A stretch of DNA of 64,000 nt from Nomia melanderi (GCF_051020985.1 NC_135001.1:16857896-16921895); one strand, 5' to 3'. Shown: positions 52,651 through 64,000, counted from the first letter of the stretch. The notes: a model not told the origin generated them from the sequence alone. Numbers and translations: made by a program.

Positions 52651-53816
52651 AGGGTTCGATCATTTTCCGCATGGTATCGATATTACTTGGTGTAGACTTG
52701 ATCTCATCCCAAACGACGCTTAGCCGTTCTGGCCTCGTTGTTCTGAGTCTCGGTGCAAGCATCCCATCGAAACATTTAGGTTCCCGGTGACGCTTCTGTC
52801 ACAGACAGGCCTCGTCGTTACATCTCAAAAGGCAGCAATGAAACGGTTAACTAAATTGCTGCGCACTGGCTGTCACTCGCAGAACTCCCCCTTACTTCTC
52901 CCGCGGCTTATTCTCTCGGCGATATCCGAACAATCCTCTGCGTTCGGTTACCGTACGCTCTACTTTCGCAAAAACAAGTAATCGAAGTCGTTAATGCGGT
53001 TATTTGTTCTCTCTGTCGAAAGCAGTCGATGGTGAACCGAGGCGGATAAAACTGTTGGGGGTTTGAGGGGTTATTCCCATTTAACGGGTCGAAACATTGT
53101 TTCCTTTCTTAATTATATTCCTCTTTTGAATTTAACGTTTCGGAAAACTTTTCGGAAAGTTTACGCCGAAGTTCATTAAGATAAGGAAGTTAGGGAAGTT
53201 TCAAAGGAGAAAAGTGGTATCGAGTAAAAACTGCAGTAAGGAAAGTTTCAAGAGATTTTTCGAAAATATGTTCCCTGAAACGAGATTTCCATTAAGAATG
53301 AAATAAACAGTCGAGTGTAGAAAACTTAGTTTACAATTGAATTAGCATTCACGATGGCGCGGCCCTTAATGACTTTAGGAACAAAAATGATATAGCAAAA
53401 ATTCTCTTTTTCATAGCTTACGATTTGTTTGAAGCTGTTAGTCTTAATTCAGCGACGCGTGTAACGGAGTTGCATGGGTTTCAAATGACACATTAACTGT
53501 TCGACAAGCAATATTCTTTTAAATGAATTACAAATAAAGGAGTGATATTTACATGACAGCTATCTCACAGGCTGTATTTCTCATAAATTACGTAAAAACA
53601 GTTACAAACGGTTTCTTATAATAGCATGCACAAGAGAGGAAATAAATTATTTTGGTTTACTACTTGAGATAAATCCTTCGTCATCACTGTTCAATGGACT
53701 GTTTCCGCTGCAAATGATGTTGATTTTGGTCGTTTAGATATTCCCATCCTCCGCGAAAGGATAGTTCCTTCGAACTTTCGAGGGGTATTTGATTAACATA
53801 ATGCGACGTATCTAAT
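52651..53816. other. 3' flank of the yellow/MRJP gene
   Basis: Mostly AT-rich after 53050. A protein-like minus-strand segment abuts the family B element at 52657-52795. No AATAAA is visible in the first roughly 170 bases beyond the stop at 53817, so the 3' end of the yellow/MRJP transcript is not located. Confidence 0.35.
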
Positions 53817-54300
53817 TCATATCCGGTGCCAGAACGTAATATCCGGCCTTTCGTTTCTTCTGCCGGTCGGCTCGCAATTCGTGCCTCTAATAATTTCGTC
53901 TACCTTTCCCCTAATTATACGGAAATTCGTTTCACTGGGCTTCAGAGTCATATTTATCGTTTTCTGTAATCTGTTCGTATTGAACCACAACTCTTCCTCG
54001 CCGTGGTTGTCTACGATTACTTTGATGCCGCTCACATACTGCAGCGTCGCTTCGTCTTGCGCAATTATCACTATGTTCTCAGGCACAAACGGCTTCTCGA
54101 TGTTCCAGCAAGCGATCGCTGTTAGCTGAACTAATTGGAAAAATATCACGCCTCTCCGAGACGTTGCTTGCACGCCTGCCTGGCTCGCTCTTTTATAATT
54201 AGATTCGTACACTATTGGCTCGTTGTATTGACTCAACTTCAAGGAAGTCGTGTCCGTGAACTTTTGAAGGAAACTAGCCAAAGAGTTGAAGTACAGATAC
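53817..54300 (-). CDS. Yellow/MRJP coding exon 3 with stop
   Basis: Encodes the last 160 residues. The acceptor ...gtggttttcag precedes GTATCTGTAC, which restores codon 256 (AG/G, Arg). It contains the IACWN motif and the C-terminal FRIIRGKVDEIIRGTNCE block, then a short tail to TGA. Confidence 0.93.
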
Positions 54301-57300
54301 CTGAAAACCACTTGCAGCGTTAATAATTGATTCTCTCGAACCGATCGGGGGGAAATATAATATACTCTACGTGATAAAGTTAATCGCGTTCAGCCGGTAG
54401 TAAAGCAACGTCAATTTTGCGGTTGCATAAGTGAATTTAAACAGTGTTATCGTTTTCTTTAATCAATTATGTAATATATACATAGCACTGTGTAATTTCA
54501 CTACGCTATCTCAAGAGCTTCTCAATCTTTAATTAATTATTCGTGCAAAGTAACGTTGCCTTAGTTAGATTAAAAGCTGATAACTGCAATTCTTTCACAA
54601 TCATGATACCATATTATGTGATTTCATCAAGTTTTATTTATTAGGTGTTGCAATTCCTTGGTAATTGCTATTTAAAATATACTGTTATAATCTGTTTCGT
54701 GTGAACTGTGAGATCCAAGCATTGATACTAAATCGTAGTTTCCCCTGTTGTTAACTTTATTCGTATATTTATAATAAATATTGTGTAATTGGTAGCACAG
54801 ACGAAAAACTGTTGATTTTATAATAGAATGAAGTTCTTTTCGTTATGGTTATATTCGTATAGAGAAATTTTGGACATACACGTACATGTCCTATCGTACT
54901 GGATTTATCCAACGTGTCTGTTTGTTCACCTACTATTTCCACTTGTAAGTAGAAATACATGAATATGAAATAAATTAAAAAAATTAATTTTCTGGAAAGT
55001 AAAGTAATATGTATATACACAGTTGTACTTAACACATTGCCGACCGGTCACGTGTTAACTCGTGTTTGGACCTGCATTAGCCACTCCAATTTTTGAAACG
55101 TGGGGGAATACAGAATATTGCAAAATATTCAAAATTATACAAAGAATATGAAAGTTTCATTTGAATTCATTATGTATAAATAAAGTATAACGAAGCTCAT
55201 TTATATCGTGTCTCTTTCATATTTAATTACGGAATAATAACCGGCCAACAATGTGTTAATACTGCATTCACGTTTTTATTCAGAATGATCACGTTTTCGT
55301 TGTATCACCAGTTACACAATTCTCGTGACAACGACGTACGTAAGTAATGAATGGCAGTACCTTTTCTTATAAAATCCGTACGGCGACAATGACATTCCTA
55401 AGGTACCGTCAGTCAAGTCGAACGATTCACCGGCGATCGTAATGTTCATGGCATCGTCATCCGGGCCGAAAGCGTTGCCGCAAGTATTGTTTACCCGCCA
55501 CGAGCGATCGTGATACAAGTCATAAATCAGAAGCCCGTTTTGATCCACGTCCGCCACGTATAGATAAGTATCGAGACACGTTTTTCCGACATCGACGATC
55601 GGCGTAACTAATGCTGCCTTCCCGAACAGCACTTGATCATCCGGCACAACGTATTTATGGATCAACTGATCGGTTGCAAGATCGAAGATTAGGATTTTCG
55701 TAGGGCAAACAGCTTTACTGCTAATCCTGCCGGTATCCACCACCCATAGCCGATTGCATTCGTCTATCTGAACAGATGATTTCGTTCGGCTGTTTAGCAT
55801 AATTTTTAGTATACACGAAATTCTGATTTCGCACGATAGACACGTTCGGTGTAAACAAAATTCGTGTAAAAAGAATATGGTGTACCTATGAAAAAAGATA
55901 TTCGTTCTAGACCTAAGAAATCAGAAAAATAGTACAATAGATCGTATGAAAGTTCATGTTAGGATTCGATTGTGTTAAATCAAATGAAATTGTGTAAACG
56001 AAAGATAATTCATTAAATCGAAATTATGTGAATGAAATTTGTGTAAAAATGGAACTGGGTGTAAGTACTTCGTTATAGATCGTGAAATAATAATCATACT
56101 TGGATGGCAGTAGTGATGTGATACGAATATACAGTTCAATATTTGCTTCGCAAGTTTTTTACTAATACTTTATTCAAAAGCTGGTGGGGCATTTTTTACT
56201 TGAAATGAAAATATCAGGCGCACAGAAGAAATAGTTATTGAAAATGAACTAGCAAACAAGTTTATTTTCGAATAAGGATGTAATGAAACGAATGAAATAT
56301 TCAAATAAATTATTTTCAAATAGTAACGGTTATTTCATGTAATGATGAAAAATAAAAAATAAAAGTTTTTCGTATACATACGATAAATTAATTGATACAA
56401 CATTGGAAATTATTCGCTCTTAGTACACTCGGTATTCAAACACTTCATCAGATAAATGACTTGCGTGATCATTATTAAGAATAAGAGATTAAAATAGTCG
56501 TTCAACTGAATCTGATAACGAAAGTGGAGAATTGTAACGACGAAACCACAGTTTATATTCAAGAGTGACCTAAAATCAAGAATTCAAAGAATAATAGAAT
56601 TATAATAGAATGTCGCGTTATAGACGTTGCGTTAAAAATAAAAACCACTGATAACACTAGTCGTAGGAAGTTTGTGGTTTTAGAACTTCCATGCTACAAT
56701 AAAAAAGAATTATTTTCGTCGTAAAGATATTTAACGAGTATCAAATAACGTTGTCCAAGATAAAGTAACAGAGCAAGTAACGAATAAAGTAAAAGTTTCA
56801 TTTGAATAGTTATTTAAATAAACATTTATATCTATAATGCCTATTTATGATGCCTATTTATATCTGTAATACAAGTATACAGGGTTTGACAATGAGCATC
56901 CTGCGTGACCATTGTTCAAACAGAACAAAAGCACAAAGAAGCAACGCGAAATATCAATAAAACTGATAGGAAGATTCATATATAATTTTACAGATAACCA
57001 TTAAATAAAAAAACTGAAATATTTTTAGTAAAGTTTTAAATGAATTACTCTTAAAACGATGTTTTTTAAACCAATAAACTTATGCATATTAAAATACTTT
57101 GAGAAAATCAATTTGAAATTTTCGAAAGATTGTACCTTTATAAACAGTAAAAATGAAGTAAAAGATATAAAAACGTTGATTTTAACTACAAATAATAAAA
57201 TTTCTTTTCATTTTTGAAGGTGAACCTCGGAAAATTGCATATGTATTAATAATTTCTAAAATCAGTATTACAGTGCTTCATTCTTAAAACTAACTTACGT

Positions 57301-57761
57301 TCAACAGACCCAAATGAAACCCCTCCTTAATTTATCAAAACATCCTATAACGATAACAATCCTAGTTCCCTAATAATTCCAGTTGCAGTCACGATATTTA
57401 CCGCCAATCTATACACGGAAATTAAGCTGTTGCAATCGAACGGTGTAAACCAGGACCAGTGAGGATACGGAATCAGCAATGGACCACCAGGACCCGAAGC
57501 AGTTGACACCAAGGACAATGTGATCGGTACACCGTCCAACCATTGTGGACTAGTTACAAATATGCGTCCGGATCTATCGACATCTACGTCCTGCGTGAAC
57601 GCGTTGCCCAACGTGAAGTTCTTCTCCGTGAGAGGAACATTTGGCCAGGTCCAGTCCAAATATTTCCACTGGAAAGCAACTTCGAGGCCCCTTCCATTGG
57701 CAGAGTGCAGGGACCCGAACACAAATATCAAACTTAGGAACAGCACCATGTGACAAACCAT
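53817..57761 (-). CDS. Yellow / major royal jelly protein family gene, complete, three coding exons
   Basis: Exons at 57761-57402, 55767-55361 and 54300-53817 join to a 416-residue protein, a usual length for the family. Junctions are GT-AG with phases 0 and 2 that keep the frame. The start is the first ATG of the frame and precedes a signal peptide (MVCHMVLFLSLIFVFGS). Family landmarks in order: FQWKYLDWTWP (about 30-40), GRIFVTSPQWLDGVP (75-89), GPLLIPYPHWSW (93-104), IDECNRLWVVDTG (121-133), CPTKILIFDL (141-150), LYVADVDQNGLLIYDL (189-204), DGTLGMSLSP (240-249), YLYFNSLAS (257-265), IACWN (318-322), FRIIRGKVDEIIRGTNCE (382-399). Seven cysteines and four NxT sites follow the signal. Family members are secreted; Drosophila yellow acts in melanin patterning, some paralogues have dopachrome-conversion activity, and bee MRJPs are nutritional. 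Which paralogue this is (yellow-e3, -h and others) I cannot decide. Confidence 0.93.
55029..55259. mobile_element. TTAA-flanked MITE inside yellow/MRJP intron 2
   Basis: A 231-bp unit with TTAA at both ends. The left terminus is CACATTGCCGACCGGTC and the right, reverse-complemented, is CACATTGTTGGCCGGTT. It lies entirely within intron 2 (54301-55360) and encodes nothing. The same kind of terminus occurs singly near 50848 and, degraded, at 7168. Confidence 0.7.
55361..55767 (-). CDS. Yellow/MRJP coding exon 2
   Basis: Encodes residues 121-255 plus two bases of codon 256. The acceptor is a pyrimidine-rich ...ctgttcag just before ATA GAC GAA TGC. The donor is AAAAG/gtactg. The exon carries the IDECNRLWVVDTG hallmark, NxT sites at NNTC and NITI, and the DGTLGMSLSP segment. 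Confidence 0.93.
57402..57761 (-). CDS. Yellow/MRJP coding exon 1
   Basis: Encodes residues 1-120: the signal peptide, the FQWKYLDWTWP strand and the PYPHWSW segment. It ends after GCG at donor gtaaat, phase 0 (RLA joined to IDEC). An in-frame TTG 15 bases upstream is not needed; the ATG gives a better signal peptide. Confidence 0.92.
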
Positions 57762-57889
57762 TGGTATAACTAACAATTGTTATAGTAATGAGCAATAACT
57801 ATTCGATAATTCCGATTTCCCACGTAACACGAGACCACCGCGCGCGGTGATACGGATGAACCGAAACACGCGATCTAATAGGTACGTGG
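57762..57889 (-). promoter_or_regulatory. 128-bp spacer between two same-strand genes, with nested inverted repeats
   Basis: Lies between the stop codon of the upstream gene (57892-57890) and the yellow/MRJP ATG. It has no AATAAA or ATTAAA. It contains a perfect 14-bp palindrome CACCGCGCGCGGTG (57836-57849), flanked by an outer CCACGTA / TACGTGG pair on the minus strand. It must hold either the 3' end of one transcript and the promoter of the next, or an intercistronic region of a shared transcript. The sequence does not decide which. Confidence 0.5.
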
Positions 57890-59839
57890 CTACGGTCGAG
57901 TTCGCGATCCAAGGTACACTGCTACACGGAGCAGCGCTGAAACATTCTTGACAGTGGAAATACTACCACCGGGAACGGTCACTTTCCCCGTTTGATACGG
58001 CTCGAAAGTCCGGTTCACCTTGAACTGGTTATTGAGGATACCGCCCGGCGGAGTTTTACAATTCAGCGGATCATCAGGAAATGCTGATGCACGGGTAGGC
58101 TAGGTTCAAAGTAAGAGCTAGTTACGTATGCTTCCTGAATAATAGACAAATGCAAGGACGTTTCACGCGTGTAGCTTCTCTCGCCGCGGTACAAACTGAA
58201 TGCATTATATGCTTCGATGAAGAAATACGAAAACAGGTAGCTTTTATGCAGTTGAGCTGTGCGTGTTGAAAGGTCCAATATTGTTGCGAAAGATTCTCGC
58301 AGGTGCGCGTTATCTGCTAAAATAATGTGATCGTGGTAAATGGAATATAGAGGGTTTTTAACGTCTAGATTCTAGAGCATAAATGTAACCACTACATGTA
58401 AAGCGGTGGGTATAGCTTTTTACGCAAAGTAAGTTTTTATATTTGTTACACATGATATTTTAATCGTTCAATATTTATAATAAGCAGTGTGTCGCAGATT
58501 TTAAGGTTCAAATTTTGTTAGTATATTCTATGGCGCTAAATAAGATAAAAATGTTATGTCAACATAGCTCGTATAGAGCTTTATTATTTTTATCGCAATT
58601 TTATTATTCTTAGAATTCTTGATTTTACGTCACTCCTGAAAAAAGATAAAGAAACTTGTGCAAGGAAATTTTGCGATTTGCAAACGGAAGGAAGTTAGTT
58701 CCTTGCATTCTAATAAAAATCAGTGGAACCAGTAATAATGTGAATAAATTCCATTACGATTAAAAAAGTTAATTTAAATAATAGAAAGTAGAATAATTCG
58801 TAAAACCGAAAAAAATCTTGAATTTCTCAAAGAAACTGTAAAATGTAAGTAAATGTGAATGACAGCGTCATATTAAAATTTTCTTTCATTCATTTAGAGA
58901 AATATCAAGTTAATATATTTGTTAAAGAAACTATTTAAATTACTAATCTATATTGGGATAAAATTTATTTATTTTTCTAATTACGTTAGAATGAACTTAG
59001 AAAGGATTAGAAAGGTTTAGATTAACTACCTTCATTATATTCACTGACAATTAGCGTAAACTTATTTTACTTTCTGAATTTTATGCGTATATTTGTATAT
59101 ATTATCACGAATCTATAGTTTTCGATGAATTTATTATCCGATTAGTTTCAAACCAACTGCTTCTTTTCGCATTTACGATACATATTACTTCGAAATATAC
59201 CCATAATCATTGAGAGAACTGAAGTACAGTATAAAATAAAGTCGAAGAAACGCATGTCGCGCAGGTGCATGTGTTTACGGTACACAGCGAACGTGTACAG
59301 GCGTCGTCAAAAACGTTCACGGTTCGCGCGTCGAAACGTCAATAACGAATGCTCACGGAATGTGGTCATGAACGCATTAACCACTGCGTGATCAGAAACT
59401 GGATCAGCTATTTGGAAGCAGTACACGCCCACCTGAAATAGAGCTGGAAACTATTTTCGTGCAAATTCTCGAACACACCGCCGGTTATTATGAATGTTCG
59501 TCTTCGATTCCGGTGTTCCGCGCACGGATTAAAACTTTCTTTAATTCCAAACCTGCGAAATTACAGAAAACGTTGCTTAATCACTTACGTTTTTCATGTC
59601 CTCGTTCCACTATTTTACTCGGCAATCCCGTAATCGCCGGTAATTCCCAGCTGTAATATGAAATGTGAATCACGGTATTCCGGGCGTACGCAGAACAAGC
59701 GATCACTATTACACACAAGTTGCGGTGCACCAAGCGAACGCATCTCTACATTTATGCTTCGAACAACCGGACTATTAGTATGAATACAAATTCTACGCCT
59801 TACCGGTGAAAACGAATGGAAATCGAGATTATTTTTCAT
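57890..59839 (-). CDS. Unrecognised multi-exon gene upstream of yellow/MRJP (predicted 207 aa; 5' end uncertain)
   Basis: Model by splice phase on the minus strand: 59839-59804, 59745-59589, 59443-59357, 58316-58167, 58083-57890, stop TAG. Exon phases agree throughout. The donors gtaagg, gtaagt and gtgagc are strong; the last donor (C/gtgaaa) is weak. Introns are 58, 145, 1040 and 83 bp. The acceptor before 58316 is a tandem TAGCAG that could add or drop one residue. The deduced protein has a hydrophobic segment near residues 22-32 (LCVIVIACSAYA), then PAITGLPSKIVE, VGVYCFQIADPVSDH, NAHLRESFATILDLSTR, a hydrophobic helix YLFSYFFIEAYNAFSLY, and a tail NCKTPPGGILNNQF ... VTVPGGSISTVKNVS. I recognise no family. 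The first exon is the weakest part: the frame stays open upstream through another hydrophobic stretch without an ATG, so the true start may lie further upstream. Confidence 0.5.
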
Positions 59840-62800
59840 GGAATTTACGAACAATAGTCCGTACAGAAGGATGAAGATGGGAAACCCGCCAAGTTTTAAA
59901 TTAGCTTCGAAAGAACAATGATTGGAAGTTATGAGACGCGATCTTCTGAGATATGGAGCAAGTCATTCGGTTGGGAAATTCAGCATCAGCTAAAAAGATA
60001 GCTTCGAAACGCGTCGTAAGCTGTTCCGCGTGTAATTTTCTTTCCATACCTCTTTCGACATTTCAAAGCCGTTTAAATCACATACTAATAAAATAATTAA
60101 AAAGGGAACAAAAAACATGAACGTCTTACCAAATTTGATAGTGTTGTTTTATAAATGAATTACTTATTTTCAAAGTTGATTAACCTGTTCTCAAGCAACG
60201 TGCTCATAAATATCTGATTTTTAAAGTGTGATAAGTGAAATTATATTCATATGTTACAAGTAAAAAGTGGGATTTGCAAATGCTGTTTGATATATCAATT
60301 TATCAAATCTTTAAAAATATATGTAATATAATAATTACTTCTAACGGCAGAAAACGGAACATGACGTAAAGCCTTTTCACGGCACGTTGGTTTGTCTACG
60401 TCCAGTATAGCAGCCTTGAAGGTGTGATCAGATCTGTCTATACAATTGTGTGCTAATCTCATTGTTAAGATCTTGATGCATTGTGTCGGGTGACTTTTAC
60501 TAGCAATTTATCGAAGGAGAAAGTGTATATGCTTCTAACACTTGATTGCCAGTGTGAAAATACACAGCGCTTGCATGATTGTTTTATAATTAACATATAG
60601 TAAATCATATGTTTCATGTGAAATATATCAATTTATTATTTATCAGTAAGTATTCATGTTCTTATTATTACCTCTCATAAAGTAGTTTTAGTTCTAATAA
60701 TAACTATGGCGATAATAATACAAAGTATGCAGGTCGTTTTAATTATAAAACGGTACTAAAGTATTAACAGATAGTTTTAATTACAGCTCAATAACGCAAT
60801 CAATAATTTTTTATCAAAAAAGAAATTTCTTACTCTTATTAATTGATCTGATTCAGAAAACATTTTTTCGTATATTCCAAATGTTATGAAAAGAGAGTTG
60901 CTCGTGTTCATTTTTAAATCTATGCATGTCAGACTATGATATCATTCTCATGGCTGATTTTGAATTATTGCCTTATAACTTCTTCTAACTTGAATCATTG
61001 TTCCGAAACTAATTTCACACATGGCGAACTTTCCCTAGAAGATAAACTGCTAATGCGTATGAATTTCGACAGAACATACATATATTCAAGAATGCTCTTT
61101 GTGCTGTTACATATATATTCATAAAGTGATAAATAAAATATTCTTCAAAATTCAGAAAATAAAATATTCTTCAATTCAGAAAGAATTTGGTATTTTAAGA
61201 ATTAACGTAAATTATAGACTTTGCTAGTATAAACGTCTAAAATACATAAAGTTACTAAAGGAATAGAATTATAAAAGAAAATGAGTATTATATAGTTAAT
61301 TAAATAAATCAACAATTTTAATATTCGAAAACTAACGTCACTTGTTCACCAATTCAATGGTTCTAAATGACGTGTAACAGACTTTAGTATTGGTAAAAAT
61401 TTTCCCTGTACGGAGGCGTCAGTTTCCACGTCGAAATGGTTCGCGCGTCGGAACTATTTTCTATGTGCTACCTGTCGGTCACGCAATACTGTCATAATCT
61501 CATCGGTTTTCGTAACGGGCGCTGCCCAATTTTTTTCCTTTTCCCGGTTTTCTCAATTTCAACGCTTAATTGCTTCACACGCTTTGCCGCGTTCTGCCAA
61601 CACAACTGTATTTGCTGAGGAGAAGTGGAAATCATAAATCACCTGGCTGGTCACGATTAAGCCGAAGGAGAAGACAAACGGGTGGTTAACCAGTTCTATC
61701 GTGAGCTAGAGGCACTACCTGGCTCCTACTCCCCGCTAATAAAAAATGAATCACTTTCCATCATTATGATGGATTGTACATAAAGTATGCGCAGATTCTC
61801 GAATTTTTAGCTATGATTCATCCCATAGCTTAGACATCTAGTCTGTTTAGTCAAGAAATCCATATTGTCAAGAATTACTGTGAAAAATCATTTTTCCTAA
61901 TCAATGTCACGAGAAACATTACACTTTTAATACTTTATATGTGTTCTTGGATCGTGTGCATCTTGTACAAGTTTGTACCTTCTTCATTATAAGTATAATA
62001 CACCAGTACAAATCTGTTTAGTCTTTTGTTCCTCGTATCCAATAAACTATTCACCTTTGGGAAATATTACACCGTTGTTTTGCAAGTTCAGTAATATTGA
62101 AAGTTTCACATTCGTGAAATTCTCCACCTTTCAATACGTCTGCAGTATTACATCACACTTAAACAACTTAATATTCAAAAGTTGCCTTCATTTACATAAA
62201 TTCTGTCGGTTATCTGGAATTATCTACAGTAGACTTGAATGATGCAATGCACGTTTTACGTATAACGGACCATTGAATATGGAGAACTAAAATTCAAGTA
62301 TTTAAAGCATTTGGTATTTGTCAAAATAGAATAACAATTTCGCATTGATCTGTTATTCGATTTGGATTTAAAAATATTCTAATTCCCAGATTTTTAAATT
62401 TCTGGCTTTCGTTTCTGGCTATGGTGCACAATAAAAATCCCGGTGAAAGGCTCCGAGTATAATTTGAACGTGGCGGCCTTGACTGAGATGTTTTAACGTC
62501 GGCCATCTGAGTCTAACATTCGATAAGAAGTCAATAAACTAACTGATTATAGTAACCTGACCCGAATGACGTTGCGTATACGCAATAAAACGTCTCGTGT
62601 CCTCGTCTGGCTTAAAAAAGTTATTAACTGCGTTCCTCATCATGAAAATTTGGTAATAATCGTATATTATCTTATATATTATCTTATATGTCAAGGACAA
62701 AGATCTTGCAGAATATATTGTATTGGTGTCCGAGTCCACAGAAAGAATGACTGGTTCTTCGAGAAAAAAATAATACGTGCCACGTGTACCACACACTTCT

Positions 62801-63585
62801 CGACTGCAAATGAAAGCGTCTCCTTCCTAGAAAGTGACTGCAAAAACTCCAGCCAGCAATTAGTCCGTGTAATGAATTATGCAGTCGGAAGCGTAACAGA
62901 ATAAAGGTACAACCTCCATTTCCAAAAATCATTAAAGCAAGTCACTAATGAAGGTTTTCATATGTATGAGAACGACATAAATTCCAAAATATCTACGATC
63001 GGAATAAAACAATTCCACTTGGAGATCCTTAAAAATTCCGTTCCCCGTTTAATTGCACGAATCTGATGCAAGCACGGAATACGCGATGTAAACAACGTTT
63101 CGAAAACCGTACGTTCACAACAACGGCGGAAAGCGAATGCGATCCTTCGTTAGACTTTAATTAATACTATAAATTTTACTTCAACGTAACCCGCGATTAA
63201 TTTTCTGCACGCGAAGAGAAGTACATTAAACGATCTAACTGCTGCAGTCATTAGTACTTTCAGAATTAATCATACAAATTAATTCCATTCCGCGTTCTCT
63301 ATTCGTCTGTGAAACGTGAAATAACCAAAACTTGAATTGTCTCACCTGTTCGTTACAGGTAATCCCGTCTACCTCAAAATTAATTTGTACCTCGACAGAA
63401 ACAAGAAAAAACATAATTAATACATAACGTAACTAATAAATACTTCTCTCTACGAGCAACAGTTCACTACAGTTTGCCCCATATTTTCGTTATGCGACGG
63501 AGTCATCGCTGTCACGTTTGATTTGCTTAACAAAACTAGGCAACGGAACGGAATTGAAAGTTCAATCTGTCTATATATATCTGTC

Positions 63586-63598
63586 TGTGTGTGTGTGT
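63586..63598 (+). repeat. (TG)n microsatellite
   Basis: Short TG dinucleotide run, followed by a TA-rich TATATATGTATA tail. Confidence 0.7.
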
Positions 63599-63816
63599 AT
63601 ATATGTATACATCCTCCACACTTTCTCTGCTACGGCGGTTAATGGAAAAAAAGAGGGGAGAAAAAATAAAGCAATTTACGGCGATACTGTTCGTTATTCC
63701 CAGCGGCTCGAACTTCCGAACTGCCATTCCGTCGGAAGCTCGCGTCGCGCGATTTTATATCGACAGGGGACGGGAGAAAGTCCCGCAAGATGCGTCTCTC
63801 TCTCTGGTTGAAACAG

Positions 63817-63860
63817 TTCTTCTTCTTCTTCTTCTACTTCTTCTCCTTCTTCTTCTTCTT
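63817..63860 (+). repeat. (TTC)n microsatellite
   Basis: A 44-bp run of TTC/CTT triplets with two interruptions, preceded by a short (TC)n run at about 63795-63805. It explains the leucine-rich and arginine-rich frames seen there on the two strands. Confidence 0.85.
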
Positions 63861-64000
63861 AAACTGAGTTTGGTAAACCCTCGTACAAGTTGAAGTTCTG
63901 ACCGTGCGGGTGGCGTCGAAGTGGCGTAAGAGCGAAGGCGTCGTAAAAGTTGGCCGAAGTCAATTTTGCAGTTCAAGTTGGTAATGCGATTTGTGCCGGA

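Larger units (their letters stand above)
59840..64000. other. No gene supported at the right end
   Basis: AT-rich to about 63000, then mixed. Overlapping open frames on both strands at 62566-62932 look somewhat coding-like, but the strand cannot be settled. The upstream promoter or 5' exons of the unrecognised gene may lie here. A 12-bp TATATTATCTTA unit is repeated twice near 62662-62690. Confidence 0.35.

Noticed and set aside
54769..55035. 88-codon minus-strand frame inside yellow/MRJP intron 2
   Set aside because: It lies between exons 2 and 3, which join perfectly without it, and has no family resemblance.
58063..58278. Reading the exon at 58316-58167 straight through to a stop at 58063-58065, implying a frameshift into the next exon
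   Set aside because: An 83-bp intron (58166-58084) joins the two segments in frame, so neither a frameshift nor a pseudogene is needed. The straight-through frame would be intron retention.
62566..62904. Plus-strand 112-codon frame with an AATAAA overlapping its stop, versus a minus-strand exon-like frame
   Set aside because: Both strands look equally coding-like and neither has strong splice or homology support.
1..64000. CRISPR arrays, operons, ribosome binding sites, prophage or plasmid features
   Set aside because: The window is eukaryotic (spliced genes, insect gene family). No regularly spaced direct repeats or bacterial gene organisation were seen.

Overview
The window looks like insect nuclear DNA, most likely from a bee or another aculeate hymenopteran. 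It is AT-rich overall and broken by many CpG-rich islands. It has introns as short as about 60-85 bp, many short TTAA-flanked inverted-repeat elements, and one intact gene of the insect yellow / major royal jelly protein (MRJP) family. The species assignment is inference; the yellow/MRJP call rests on the translated exons.

Gene content is low and sits at the right end. On the minus strand, three exons (57761-57402, 55767-55361, 54300-53817) splice in frame into a complete secreted yellow/MRJP-family protein of 416 residues. Only 128 bp upstream of its ATG, on the same strand, is the stop codon of a second multi-exon gene (about 59839 to 57890). I assembled that gene from short open segments whose splice phases agree; I do not recognise the protein, and its 5' end is uncertain. 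No canonical poly(A) signal lies between the two genes, and the spacer contains nested inverted repeats, so shared (dicistronic) transcription is worth testing.

Positions 1-53.8 kb hold no gene I can support. They hold a fossil fragment of a Jockey-like LINE reverse transcriptase (about 24.2-24.8 kb) and about a dozen small elements ending in TTAA. By terminal sequence these fall into several families: CACTARAACTACC (four copies), CCCCTTGC (four copies), CACTTAGNCAACCG, CACATTG and CGCGTTGAATGCC. There are also a TA-flanked foldback element, a divergent dispersed repeat present twice in opposite orientation, a 173-bp tandem duplication, long polypyrimidine/polypurine tracts, G-runs and microsatellites. 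One hairpin at 6749-6818 pairs for 26 bp without a mismatch as plus-strand RNA and looks like a microRNA precursor.

The many open frames in the GC-rich islands mostly look like chance consequences of base composition. The islands themselves may be regulatory or conserved non-coding DNA, which cannot be decided from one sequence.
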